A stretch of 64,000 bases of DNA from 13-2-20CM-66-19 sp963760225 (GTDB lineage Bacteria; Pseudomonadota; Gammaproteobacteria; Steroidobacterales; Steroidobacteraceae): positions 186,001-250,000 of the forward strand of contig CAVXCD010000002.1 in assembly GCA_963760225.1 (NCBI GenBank), in the 5' to 3' direction. Position numbers and translations under genes: made by a program. Shown piece by piece: positions 27,544-35,895 of this stretch (the stretch's first letter is position 1; the number at the start of each line of letters is the position of its first letter). Below the pieces are notes generated by a model. It was not told the origin of the DNA and searched no databases. It worked only from the letters and a program-made list of their open reading frames with translations.

Positions 27544-27577
27544 GGCGGCTCCCGGCGGTTTGCGGCCGGGAGCCGCC
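27544..27577 (+). terminator. Strong hairpin just after ssrA
   Basis: GGCGGCTCCCGGC (27544-27556) pairs perfectly with GCCGGGAGCCGCC (27565-27577), a 13-bp stem starting five bases after the CCA end. No U-tract follows. It probably ends or stabilises the tmRNA precursor. Confidence 0.6.
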
Positions 27578-27684
27578 GCCGCTACTGCGCGCATATCACG
27601 CCAAATTCCGGCGATTCTCACGCTGGGACCGTGGTGACCTGCGCGCTAAACTGCTTGAACCAAGCCGCGGGGAGGAAGCCTGTC

Positions 27685-28142
27685 GTGTTGAACAAGCTAT
27701 CCGACAGTCAGGCGGCCTACCTCGCGGGGATAATCGATGGCGAGGGGACGATTACGCTGACCCGAACCCACCGGGGCGAGAATCGCCGACCCGTCGTGAG
27801 CATCAGCAGCACCGAGCTACCGTTGCTCGAATACGTCCGCTTAGTGGTCGGAGCAGGAAAGATCACAAACAAGCGTCGTACGCGGACCTACCATTCCCCC
27901 AGTTTCGCCTACTCTCTGTTCAGCCGACAGGCGCTCACACTTCTCGCCGGTTCTCAGGCTACCTGCGCACGTACAAATGCGAGCGTGCCCGCCTCCTCCT
28001 CGACGAGTATGTCCTCCTCACTCCCAGGAACGGGCGTTACACAGAGCTCCAGCGCAGGGCGCGTCAGGACTTCGAGCGCCGCTTCTTTGCTCTGTCCGTC
28101 CGCGCCGCGGCGACGATCGACGCGCCGTTGCGCATGCGATAG
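27685..28142 (+). pseudogene. Frameshifted LAGLIDADG homing endonuclease gene
   Basis: A GTG at 27685 with GGAGG upstream starts a frame with a single dodecapeptide motif, YLAGIIDGEGTITL, followed by typical LAGLIDADG core sequence (VSISSTELPLLEYV, AGKITNKRRTRTYHSPSFAYSLFSR). Near 27949 the family similarity moves to another frame, which continues GYLRTYKCERARLLLDEYV, LLTPRNGRYTELQRRARQDF and stops at 28142. One lost base would explain it. The reading frame is therefore split, and the enzyme is probably inactive unless frameshifting or a sequencing error is involved. It lies 145 nt beyond the ssrA 3' end, outside the intron, in the same orientation. Confidence 0.82.
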
Positions 28143-28157
28143 CTTCGTTGGGGATAT

Positions 28158-29111
28158 TTAAGTACCCGCTTTGCTATCGCCGCAAGCACCCTTAGCGACC
28201 TGCCCGTCGAGCGACGTCAGCGCGCCGTACAGGTCCGGCCGCCGGTCGCGGAACACGAACCAGTTATCGCGCAGCTGCGCGACCGCCGTCAGGTCGAAGG
28301 TGTGCGTGAGCACGGCATCGCCCTCCTCCGGCGCCTCCGCCACCTTCGCGCCCACGGCGTCGGCGATGAACGAGGAGCCGTAGAAGCGGATGTAGAGACC
28401 CTGCGGGTCCTGCAGCGAGCGCTCGAGGCCATAACGGTTGGCGGCGATCAGCGGAGTGAGGTTGGCCGCGGCGTGACCCTGCTGCGTGCGCTGCCAGTGC
28501 TCGCGCGAGTTGACCGGCATGGCCGGCGGCGGCTCGGTGCCGATGGCGGTCGGGAAGAAGAACAGCTCCGCACCCATCAGAGCCATGACGCGCGCGGTCT
28601 CGGGAAACCACTGGTCCCAGCAGATGCCGACCCCGATGCGCGCAAAGCGCGTGTTCCACACGCGAAAACCCGTGTCGCCCGGGGAGAAGTAGCTCTTCTC
28701 CTGGTAGCCCGGGCCGTTGGGAATGTGGGACTTGCGGTAAATGCCGAGCGTGCTGCCGTCGGCATCGAGAATGGCGATGGAGTTGAAGTAAGCCGGTCCC
28801 GCCCGCTCGAAGAAGCTGATGGGCAGCACCACGCCGAGCTCGCGTGCGATGCCGGCAAAGTGCCGCACGGCCGCGTTGTCGGCGACCGGGCGCGCCAGCG
28901 CGAGGTGCCGCACGTCCTGCTCGATGCAGAAATACGGCGTCTCGAACAGCTCGGGCAGCAGGATGATCTGCGCGCCGGCAGCGGCCGCCTGGCGCACCAG
29001 CCGCTCGGCCCGCGCGATGTTCGCCTGCGCATCCCAGCCGCAGGCCATCTGGATCGCCGCCACCGACACCGGGCGGAGGGTACTGCGCAAATGCTGCGGA
29101 TCGCTCGACAT
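28158..29111 (-). CDS. aguB: N-carbamoylputrescine amidase
   Basis: Carbon-nitrogen hydrolase converting N-carbamoylputrescine to putrescine, CO2 and ammonia in the agmatine route of polyamine synthesis. The nitrilase triad is clear: Glu54 in LPELFETPYFC, Lys127 in YRKSHIPNGPGYQEK and Cys164 in GICWDQWFPE. The specific motifs IPNGPGYQEK and HWQRTQQGHAAAN point to AguB rather than a generic amidase. Length 317. No agmatine deiminase gene is in the window. It lies 46 nt downstream of the oxidoreductase gene on the same strand. Confidence 0.9.
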   Translation of the reverse strand: MSSDPQHLRSTLRPVSVAAIQMACGWDAQANIARAERLVRQAAAAGAQIILLPELFETPYFCIEQDVRHLALARPVADNAAVRHFAGIARELGVVLPISFFERAGPAYFNSIAILDADGSTLGIYRKSHIPNGPGYQEKSYFSPGDTGFRVWNTRFARIGVGICWDQWFPETARVMALMGAELFFFPTAIGTEPPPAMPVNSREHWQRTQQGHAAANLTPLIAANRYGLERSLQDPQGLYIRFYGSSFIADAVGAKVAEAPEEGDAVLTHTFDLTAVAQLRDNWFVFRDRRPDLYGALTSLDGQVAKGACGDSKAGT

Positions 29112-29157
29112 CTAAGGACCTGCGCGTTGTGCCAGGGCGGCGCGAACCGCCGCGATT

Positions 29158-30123
29158 CTAACGGGTTTGTGTGGCGCGCTCCGCGAGCGCGCGGTGCACC
29201 TGCTCGGTGATGCGTATCGCGGTCTCCAGCGCCATGAGCCCGGCCTCGCCGGTCACCACGGGCGGACGTCCGGCGCGGATGCACTGCAGAAAGGAATCGA
29301 TCTCCGCCTGCAGCGCGTCGCCGGGGTCGAGGCTCTGCTCCTCGATGATCACCGGGAGCGGTCCGGGCGCATCGCCGGGGCCGCGCTTTCTGATCAAGGT
29401 CATGATCTTCTGCTGCAGATCAAGCGACAGATAGGCGTCGTCCTCGAAGATGCGCAGCTTGCGCTCGGTCTTGAGGCTCACGCGCGAGGCGGTGGCGTTG
29501 GCGACGCAGCCGTTCGCGAAGCGGATGCGGGCGTTGGCGATGTCGATCTCCTCGGAGAACACCGGCGTGCCGACCGCGTCGATGGTGGCGATGGGTGCGT
29601 CCACCATGGTCTGCACCAGATCGATGTCGTGGATCATGAGGTCGAGCACCACGTTCACGTCCGTACCGCGCTCGCGGTAGGGGGCGAGGCGGTGGCACTC
29701 GATGAAGCGCGGCGCGTGCAGGTGCGGCTCGGCTGCGAGGATCGCTGCGTTGAAGCGCTCGAGGTGCCCCACCTGCAGGATCCGACCGGCGCGCGCGGCG
29801 AGCGCGATCAGCTCGCGCGCCTCGGCCGGTGTCTCGGTGATCGGCTTCTCCACCAGCACGTGCGCGCCGGCGGCGAGGAACTCACGCGCGATCTCAAAGT
29901 GCGCCGGGGTCGGCGTGACGACACTGACCGCATCGACCGCACCGAGCAGGCTGGCGTACGTGTCGAGCGCCGCAACGTGCAGCTCCGCACCGACCGCGGC
30001 GCGCGCCGCGGGGTTCGGATCGACGACTGCCGCGAGCTCGCAGCCTTCGGCCTGGGCGTATTTCTGCGCGTGAAAGCGTCCGAGATAGCCCACGCCGATG
30101 ACGGCGGTTCTGACTTTGCGCAT
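29158..30123 (-). CDS. Gfo/Idh/MocA family oxidoreductase
   Basis: NAD(P)-dependent sugar-type dehydrogenase of 321 residues. The N-terminal Rossmann motif is VIGVGYLGRFHA (8-19), the catalytic Lys lies in VEKPITET (91-98), and MIHDIDLV carries the family's catalytic His region. The close relationship of the VGYLGRFHAQKYA start to UDP-GlcNAc 3-dehydrogenase (GnnA)-like proteins suggests a nucleotide-sugar substrate, but no gnnB or lpx gene is nearby, so the substrate stays open. Confidence 0.8.
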   Translation of the reverse strand: MRKVRTAVIGVGYLGRFHAQKYAQAEGCELAAVVDPNPAARAAVGAELHVAALDTYASLLGAVDAVSVVTPTPAHFEIAREFLAAGAHVLVEKPITETPAEARELIALAARAGRILQVGHLERFNAAILAAEPHLHAPRFIECHRLAPYRERGTDVNVVLDLMIHDIDLVQTMVDAPIATIDAVGTPVFSEEIDIANARIRFANGCVANATASRVSLKTERKLRIFEDDAYLSLDLQQKIMTLIRKRGPGDAPGPLPVIIEEQSLDPGDALQAEIDSFLQCIRAGRPPVVTGEAGLMALETAIRITEQVHRALAERATQTR

Positions 30124-30135
30124 GGGGAGGCTATT

Positions 30136-30552
30136 ATGCCCGTACGCATGTCCACGCCGCTCCCGCCCACGCCCCCGCCGCCGCCCCTGCCTCGCATCAC
30201 CGCTCCGCCTCGCCGTCCCAGCCCCGCGCGCGAGCAGCGGCCGGTGGGCACCAGTTATCTCACCCCGCGCGCCCGCCGTGAGCTGCTGGTGCTCGGCGCG
30301 GCGCTGCTAGGCGGCGTGCTGGTGATGCCGCTGCTCGTATGGGTGGTCGGCAACCGGGTGCTCGGACCGTACACCCACGGCCAGAACACGCACGCCGGCC
30401 CGCTGGCGCTGCTGGCGGATTTTCTGCTGGGCCTGCTGCACGGTTCGGCGGTGTTCTGGGCGATGGCGCTCGGCCCGCTCGTGCTGCTGCTGCTGCTGCG
30501 AGCGCTGCTGGCGGCGCTGCGGGCGGTTCCTGCCGAGCCGCGCGACGACTGA
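30136..30552 (+). CDS. Hypothetical two-helix membrane protein with Pro-rich N-terminus
   Basis: 138 residues. The ATG at 30136 has GGGGAGG six bases upstream. The first 40 residues are Pro/Arg-rich and cytoplasmic-looking; two strongly hydrophobic stretches follow (LLVLGAALLGGVLVMPLLVWVVG and the Leu-rich C-terminal helix). It is divergent from the oxidoreductase gene across 12 bp. No family recognised; probably a small inner-membrane protein. Confidence 0.6.
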   Translation: MPVRMSTPLPPTPPPPPLPRITAPPRRPSPAREQRPVGTSYLTPRARRELLVLGAALLGGVLVMPLLVWVVGNRVLGPYTHGQNTHAGPLALLADFLLGLLHGSAVFWAMALGPLVLLLLLRALLAALRAVPAEPRDD

Positions 30553-30626
30553 CCCCCGCAGCCCTGCCCACCCTGAGGAGGGCCCTTAAGCCCCCCGCAG
30601 GGGCGTTCCGCGGGCCGGAACGCCGG

Positions 30627-30914
30627 TCACTTCGGCCAGTAAAGCCACAAGGTGACGGCGAACATCGCCAGGGTTGCCGCGTGTGCCGCCAGACGCCAGC
30701 CGCGCTCGCGCTGCTGGGCGTAGAAGCTGCCGCTCGTGACGGCCGCGAACAGCGTGAAGGTCACCACCGCGCGTGCCAGCGCGGCCTGTTCGGGCGCGAA
30801 CCGCGCCTCGTCCGCGGGCAGGAACAGGATCACGATCCAGGTCATGATCAGGCCGAGCGCCAGAGCGATCGCCGACCCTGCGAGAATTGCCAGCAGCGCC
30901 GCCAGGGGCTTCAT
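30627..30914 (-). CDS. Hypothetical small inner-membrane protein
   Basis: 95 residues, with three likely membrane segments (about 5-32, 46-62 and 74-92), the last ending in VTLWLYWPK. Conserved-looking charged residues lie between segments 1 and 2 (PADEARFAPEQ). It is convergent with the 30136 gene and divergent from prc. No function can be assigned. Confidence 0.6.
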   Translation of the reverse strand: MKPLAALLAILAGSAIALALGLIMTWIVILFLPADEARFAPEQAALARAVVTFTLFAAVTSGSFYAQQRERGWRLAAHAATLAMFAVTLWLYWPK

Positions 30915-31005
30915 CGTGTGATAACCGTACCTGTGTACTTGCTTAATGCGAACCGCACGCTCTAGCCTTACTCTAAGAGTCTACCGAAGCCGCGAGCCCC
31001 CGAAG

Positions 31006-33126
31006 ATGACCTCACCGCTGCGCCGTTCATCCGGCTGGATCCCCGCCCTTGCCCTGGCGCTGCTGGCGCTTGCCATGGCGGGGTCCGTCAGGGCTCCGGC
31101 CAGCCCCGTGCAGCTGCCCCCCGGGGCCATCGCCCCCTCCGACAGCCAGCGCGCCACGGCGCGCAAGATCGGGCGCATCCTCGAGGATCAGCACTACAGC
31201 CGCGCGGCCATCGACGACAAGATGTCCGACACCATCTTCCAGCGCTACCTCGAGTTCCTCGACGGGCAGCGCAGCTACTTCCTGGCGAGCGACATCAACG
31301 ACTTCAACGCCTACCGCTACCAGTTCGGCGACATGATCCGCACCGGCAACATCGACCCGGCCTACCTGATCTTCGCCCGCTTCCAGCAGCGCAACCGCGA
31401 TCGCATGCAGCGCGCGCTCACCGCACTGCAAACCGAGCCCGACTGGACGCTGACGGAGACGTTCGAGTTCGACCGCACCCACGCGTCGTGGGCGGCGGAC
31501 GAGGCGACGATCGACGAACTGTGGCGCAAGCGGGTGAAGAACGACGCGCTGTCGCTGATGCTCACCGGCAAGACCTGGCCGGAAGCCGCCGACGTGCTGC
31601 GCAAGCGCTACGAGCGCGTCCTCAAGCGCGTCGACCAGGTGACCAGCGAGGACGTGTTCGAGAACCTGATGAATGCTTATGCGCGCGCCTTCGACCCACA
31701 TTCGAGCTATTTCTCGCCGCGCAGCTCGGAGGAATACCGCATCCAGATGAGCCTCAACTACGACGGCATCGGCGCCTCACTGCAGCTGGTGGACGATTAC
31801 GTCACCATCATGAACGTGCTCGAAGGCGGACCGGCGGCGGTGGCGGGCACGCTCAAGGTGAACGATCGCATCACCGGCGTCGGCCAGGGAACCGACGGGT
31901 CGTTCACCGACGTCATCGGCTGGCGGCTCGATGACGTGGTGCAGCTGATCCGCGGCAAGGCGGGAACCACGGTGCGCCTGCAGATCCTGCCGGCCGGCGC
32001 CGCTCCCGGCACGGCCGAGAAGGTGCTGGACTTCGTGCGCAACAAGGTGACGCTCGAGGCGCAGGCGGCGCACAAGGAAGTCAAGACCGTGGTGCGCGAC
32101 GGCCGTACGCTCAAGGTCGGCATCATCACGGTCCCCGGCTTCTACCAGGACGTCGCCGCGCAGAGCGCCGGGGACGAGAACTATCGCAGCACCACGCGCG
32201 ACGTGCTCAAGCTCCTCAATCAGCTCAAGGCCGAGAACATCGACGGCCTGGTGCTCGACCTGCGCAACGACGGCGGTGGCTACCTGCCGGAAGCCACCGC
32301 GCTCACCGGGCTTTTCATCGACCACGGCCCGGTCGTGCAGCTGCGCGACACCTCGGGCAGGCTCGAGGTGCTGGATGATCCGGAGAGCGGCCCGGCCTAC
32401 GACGGCCCGCTCGCGGTGCTGGTCGACCGCCTCAGCGCCTCGGCCTCGGAGATCTTCGCCGGCGCCATCCAGGACTATCACCGCGGCGTGATCCTCGGGC
32501 AGACCACCTTCGGCAAGGGCACGGTGCAAAGCCTGATGCCGCTCGATCGCTGGCCGCAGCAGCAGAACAACGGCGAGCTCACCGTGACCATCGGCAAGTT
32601 CTACCGCGTGACCGGCGAGAGCACGCAGCACCGCGGCGTCGAGCCCGACGTGCCGCTCGCCTCGGTGCTCGACACCAAGGAAGTCGGCGAGAGCGCGCTC
32701 GAGTCGGCGCTGCCGTGGGACCGCATCGCCGGGGTGCCCTTCAAGGCCAGTGCCGGCGGCGCCGCCGCGCCGGCGGTCGCGCTGCTGGCGAGCGCCGAGG
32801 ATGCGCGCGCGCAGCGCGACCCGGATTACAAGTGGCTGATGTCGGACATCGCCGCCATCGATTCGGTGCGCGAGCAGCACAGCGTCTCGCTGAATCTCAA
32901 GGTACGGCGCGATGAGCGTGCCCGCATCGACAAGGAGCGGCTCGATCGCGAGAACAGCCGCCGCGCGGCGAAGAACCTGCCGCCGCTGAAGAGCATCGAG
33001 GAGCTGGAAGAGAAGACCAAGGATGATGCCGCCGACGTGGTGCTCGACCAGGCCGCGCAGGTCATGGCGGACATGGTGACCGGGGCGCGCCCGCAGACGC
33101 CGCAGAAGACCGCGCGCGCCAGCTGA
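31006..33126 (+). CDS. prc: Tail-specific periplasmic protease Prc (carboxy-terminal processing protease)
   Basis: S41 serine protease that cleaves periplasmic proteins with nonpolar C-termini, including cell-wall hydrolases and ssrA-tagged exported proteins in E. coli. The ATG at 31006 begins a signal peptide (MTSPLRRSSGW, hydrophobic core to about residue 28). A PDZ domain holds GIGASLQLVDDYVTIMNVLEGGPA; the nucleophile Ser lies in SASASEIFAGA and the general-base Lys in TTFGKGTVQS. The 706-residue length and the long N- and C-terminal helical regions match Prc rather than short CtpA. Confidence 0.95.
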   Translation: MTSPLRRSSGWIPALALALLALAMAGSVRAPASPVQLPPGAIAPSDSQRATARKIGRILEDQHYSRAAIDDKMSDTIFQRYLEFLDGQRSYFLASDINDFNAYRYQFGDMIRTGNIDPAYLIFARFQQRNRDRMQRALTALQTEPDWTLTETFEFDRTHASWAADEATIDELWRKRVKNDALSLMLTGKTWPEAADVLRKRYERVLKRVDQVTSEDVFENLMNAYARAFDPHSSYFSPRSSEEYRIQMSLNYDGIGASLQLVDDYVTIMNVLEGGPAAVAGTLKVNDRITGVGQGTDGSFTDVIGWRLDDVVQLIRGKAGTTVRLQILPAGAAPGTAEKVLDFVRNKVTLEAQAAHKEVKTVVRDGRTLKVGIITVPGFYQDVAAQSAGDENYRSTTRDVLKLLNQLKAENIDGLVLDLRNDGGGYLPEATALTGLFIDHGPVVQLRDTSGRLEVLDDPESGPAYDGPLAVLVDRLSASASEIFAGAIQDYHRGVILGQTTFGKGTVQSLMPLDRWPQQQNNGELTVTIGKFYRVTGESTQHRGVEPDVPLASVLDTKEVGESALESALPWDRIAGVPFKASAGGAAAPAVALLASAEDARAQRDPDYKWLMSDIAAIDSVREQHSVSLNLKVRRDERARIDKERLDRENSRRAAKNLPPLKSIEELEEKTKDDAADVVLDQAAQVMADMVTGARPQTPQKTARAS

Positions 33127-33154
33127 GCGCAGGCCGGCAACGCAGCTGATGTCC

Positions 33155-33181
33155 GCCGAAATCGCTTGCGGCGATTTCGGC
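33155..33181. terminator. Perfect hairpin between prc and the convergent coiled-coil gene
   Basis: GCCGAAATCGC (33155-33165) pairs perfectly with GCGATTTCGGC (33171-33181) around a 5-base loop. It sits between two convergent genes and can act in both directions, although the flanking T-content is modest. Confidence 0.65.
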
Positions 33182-33189
33182 TCATTCAA

Positions 33190-34254
33190 TCAGCGCAGCA
33201 GGATCCGGAACAGGTCCCAGGTGTCCTCGGCGAGCACGTTCGGCAGCTGCGCGGCCGCCGCGCCGAGCGCCGCCATCGCCAGAATGTCGCCTTCCGCCAG
33301 ACTCAACGAATCCACCTGCGGGGTGCTGTCGTTGGGTCCGCGGTAGCGCGCCACGCGCTTCAGCCGCTCGGTGCGCGCCCCGATCTCCGCCGCCAGGCCG
33401 GCTCGCGCGCCGATCAGCGTCTGGGCGCGCGCGATCTGCCCCATCAGCAGCACGCAATCCTTGGGCGTCCCGTAGTCCTCCGACGCCTCGCGCTGCGCCG
33501 TGGCGTGCCGCGCGAGCGACACCAGCGGGGTCTTCAGTTCGGCGAGCCGCAGGCACAGCACCTCGGCGTAGCCGATAGCCGCGAGATTGATCGCGCGGCG
33601 CGCCGAGAGCGACAGGCCGGGAAACTCCGGCAGCGGCTCGCGCTCGATATCCTCGCGGGCGAGCTGCGCCTGCGCCAGGGCGGTACTCGCGTCGGTGAGC
33701 GCCGCGCGCGCCGGGGTGATACGCCGCTCGAGCGCACGGCGACGGAAGTAGTGCCAGAAGCGGTTGACGCGCGCGCGCTCGGCCTCGAGCGCCGCCAGCG
33801 CCGCACTCGCCTGCTGCTGCGCCGCCAGCGCCGCGGCCAGCGTGCTCTCGGCCGCCTGGCGGCGGCCGAACTGGCGGCGGTTGTGTTGCGCGAGGTGCGC
33901 GCGCCGCTCGCGCTCCTCCTGCTGGCGCACCAGCTCGGCGACGAACCCGGTGAGCAGCTCGCGTCCCGCCTGCCACAGCCGCCGCAGGTGGTAGAAAACC
34001 AGTGCCGCGTACGCGGTGGCCGGCGCGCCGAGGCGCCCTTCCAGCACGGCGAGCATCTCCTGCACGCGTTGCGTGGCGCCTTCCTGCTGCTTGACGAGAT
34101 CCTTGAGGCGGAAGATCTCCTCCTGCAGATCGCCGTAGGCCTTCTTCAGCTCGGCGCGATTGCGGAACAACGCGAGCACGCGGTGGTCGTCCGCGGGCGC
34201 ATCTTCCGGGCGCAGGCTGAGCTTGAGGAAGCCGAATTGTCGCAAGGCGTTCAT
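33190..34254 (-). CDS. Hypothetical coiled-coil protein
   Basis: 354 residues, rich in Ala, Arg, Glu and Leu, with long helical runs (LQEEIFRLKDLVKQQ, AAALAAQQQASAALAALEAERARV) and no signal peptide or membrane segment. The central part is more conserved-looking (INLAAIGYAEVLCLRLAELKTPLV). I recognise no domain. It ends near the prc terminator and lies 28 nt upstream of the DUF1249 gene on the same strand. A scaffold or chaperone-like role is only a guess from the coiled coil. Confidence 0.6.
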   Translation of the reverse strand: MNALRQFGFLKLSLRPEDAPADDHRVLALFRNRAELKKAYGDLQEEIFRLKDLVKQQEGATQRVQEMLAVLEGRLGAPATAYAALVFYHLRRLWQAGRELLTGFVAELVRQQEERERRAHLAQHNRRQFGRRQAAESTLAAALAAQQQASAALAALEAERARVNRFWHYFRRRALERRITPARAALTDASTALAQAQLAREDIEREPLPEFPGLSLSARRAINLAAIGYAEVLCLRLAELKTPLVSLARHATAQREASEDYGTPKDCVLLMGQIARAQTLIGARAGLAAEIGARTERLKRVARYRGPNDSTPQVDSLSLAEGDILAMAALGAAAAQLPNVLAEDTWDLFRILLR

Positions 34255-34282
34255 GAGAGATGCGGCGGCCGACCGCCCCTTC

Positions 34283-34765
34283 TCATGCGCCGGCGCGGTA
34301 CCCCGTGCGGGATGAGAAGCGATGACCTCGCTCCACGCAGTATTCCAGCCACTTATTTAACATCATGTTGCGCGCCCAGCGCTGATCCAGTTCACGCTCC
34401 GGCGAGAGCCGTAAGCCGCCGGGCGGCGGCTGAGTGTGAACGCCGCCGCACTGCTGCGCTTCCACCAGGTGCGCATCGTGGTAGATGCGCACGCGCATGT
34501 CCGGGTACTGCCGGATACCGCGCGCATCGGCCAGCAGGTAGGTGAGCGTCACGGTACTGGTGTAGGGCGAGCGCTCGCTGAGGTTGAGAACGAGATCACA
34601 ATCTCCGTGCACCACGGAGGTATGGCGCCCCGCGCCGAGCGCACGCAGGTCGCCGGCCAGCCAGCCGAGGCGGATGAAGTTGCTCTCGTACAGCCCCATC
34701 AGCCCGACGAAGCTGCGCGGCCTGGCGCGCCAGGAAACGACGGTACGTGTGTCAGTGAGCAGCAC
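34283..34765 (-). CDS. DUF1249 (YqiB-like) protein
   Basis: 160 residues resembling E. coli YqiB. Shared features are the N-terminal MGLYESNFIRL (YqiB has MRLCEMNFSQL), SERSPYTSTVTLTYL in the middle, the pattern PDMRVRIYHDAHLVEA and the C-terminal NKWLEYCVERGH. The start is GTG at 34765; the frame remains open upstream but without protein-like composition. The family has no established biochemical role; in E. coli yqiB lies with cpdA and nudF, which is not the case here. Confidence 0.8.
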   Translation of the reverse strand: MLLTDTRTVVSWRARPRSFVGLMGLYESNFIRLGWLAGDLRALGAGRHTSVVHGDCDLVLNLSERSPYTSTVTLTYLLADARGIRQYPDMRVRIYHDAHLVEAQQCGGVHTQPPPGGLRLSPERELDQRWARNMMLNKWLEYCVERGHRFSSRTGYRAGA

Positions 34766-34853
34766 GCTTGCGACTATAACGCACAAGTGCTGCGCTGCAA
34801 GTGTGAGCAGGCTGCGGATTTGCGCAGTTCGCACATGTTGACGGGCTTGCAAG

Positions 34854-34885
34854 TTTCGTGCGATCTGCAACTTTTGTGCGATCTG
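34854..34885. repeat. Tandem TTTYGTGCGATCTG repeats between the DUF1249 gene and ppsR
   Basis: TTTCGTGCGATCTG (34854-34867) and TTTTGTGCGATCTG (34872-34885) are near-identical direct repeats with an 18-bp period. They sit in a comparatively A+T-rich 205-bp gap. The spacing suggests tandem protein binding sites on nearly the same helix face; target gene and protein are unknown. Confidence 0.45.
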
Positions 34886-34970
34886 TGAGTCAGCGCCCAC
34901 GCACGGCGCGCCGCATGCAACAATGTGCAGCTGGCAGCGCCGCGGCTCAGCGTGCGCGGCTGATGCCGCC

Positions 34971-35792
34971 TCAGGGGCGCAGCCGCCGCTCGATGCCGGT
35001 GGTGTTGAGAATGCGGCTGGAGATCTCCTCGATCGAGCACTCGGTGGTGTCGAGCGAGGGGATGGCGTAGCGCACGAACATCGCGTCCGCGGCGCGCAGC
35101 TCGTACTGCACCTGCTGGTGCGAGGCGTAGCGGCTGTCGGGGCGGCGCTCGTTGCGGATCTGCTGCAGCCGCTCGGGACGGATGGTGAGCCCGTAGAGCT
35201 TGCCGCGAAACGCATCCAGCCGCGGCGGCAGCCGGCCCGCCTCCAGATCATCCTCGGTGAGCGGATAGTTGGCGGCAAACACCCCGTACTGCAGCGCCAT
35301 GTACAGGCAGGTCGGCGTCTTGCCGACGCGCGACACGCCCACCAGCACCACGTCGGCGTGGGCATAGTCACCGCCGCTGCCGTCGTCGTTGGCGAGCGAG
35401 AAGTTGGTGGCGTTGATGCGTGTGGTGTAGGCGGCCAGGTCCGCGATGCCGTGCGCGCGCCCGGCGCGGTGCGTCGAGCGCGTGTTGAGCTCACGCTCGA
35501 GCGGGCCGACGAATGCCGAGAACAGATCGAGGAACAGCGCGTTGGCGGTGATGACCACGTCGCGCAGCTCGTCCTGCACCAGCGTGCTGAACACGATCGG
35601 CCGCAAGCCCTGCTCCAGCGCGGCGCGGTCGATGCGCCGCACCGCTTCGTGCGCCTTGTCAAGGCTCGATACAAATGGCAAAGTCACCGGCCGAAATTCC
35701 AGGCCCTCGAACTGCGTCATCAGGCTGTGGCCCAGCGTTTCCGCAGTCACGCCCGTCTGGTCGGAGACGAAGAAAACGGTTCGACGACTCAC
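34971..35792 (-). CDS. ppsR: PEP synthetase regulatory protein (kinase/phosphotransferase)
   Basis: Bifunctional DUF299 regulator that inactivates PEP synthase by ADP-dependent phosphorylation of a Thr next to the catalytic His, and reactivates it by phosphorolysis. N-terminal FFVSDQTGVTAETLG and the P-loop-like GVSRVGKTPTCLYMA are diagnostic; RPERLQQIRNERRP and YASHQQVQYEL follow. Length 273. It is divergent from ppsA, its target, across about 100 bp. Confidence 0.96.
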   Translation of the reverse strand: MSRRTVFFVSDQTGVTAETLGHSLMTQFEGLEFRPVTLPFVSSLDKAHEAVRRIDRAALEQGLRPIVFSTLVQDELRDVVITANALFLDLFSAFVGPLERELNTRSTHRAGRAHGIADLAAYTTRINATNFSLANDDGSGGDYAHADVVLVGVSRVGKTPTCLYMALQYGVFAANYPLTEDDLEAGRLPPRLDAFRGKLYGLTIRPERLQQIRNERRPDSRYASHQQVQYELRAADAMFVRYAIPSLDTTECSIEEISSRILNTTGIERRLRP

Positions 35793-35895
35793 GGCTGCGG
35801 CAACTCGTTCGGGCCGGTGCAGAAGTTGTGCAGTGTTTCACCGCACGCACGGCCTCGCAAGCGTCTGCACCGACACAGGCGCGACAGGAGTGCTC

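Noticed and set aside
26887..28160. Integrative island using the ssrA 3' end as attachment site
   Set aside because: Islands at ssrA leave an intact gene plus a distal repeat and carry an integrase. Here the gene is split once, both halves fit without duplication, no integrase is present and group I core elements are visible.
29167..30135. Long + strand frame opposite the Gfo/Idh/MocA gene
   Set aside because: Composition is that of antisense GC-rich DNA (His, Arg, Gly runs); the minus strand encodes a complete enzyme. Only the part from 30136 is kept.
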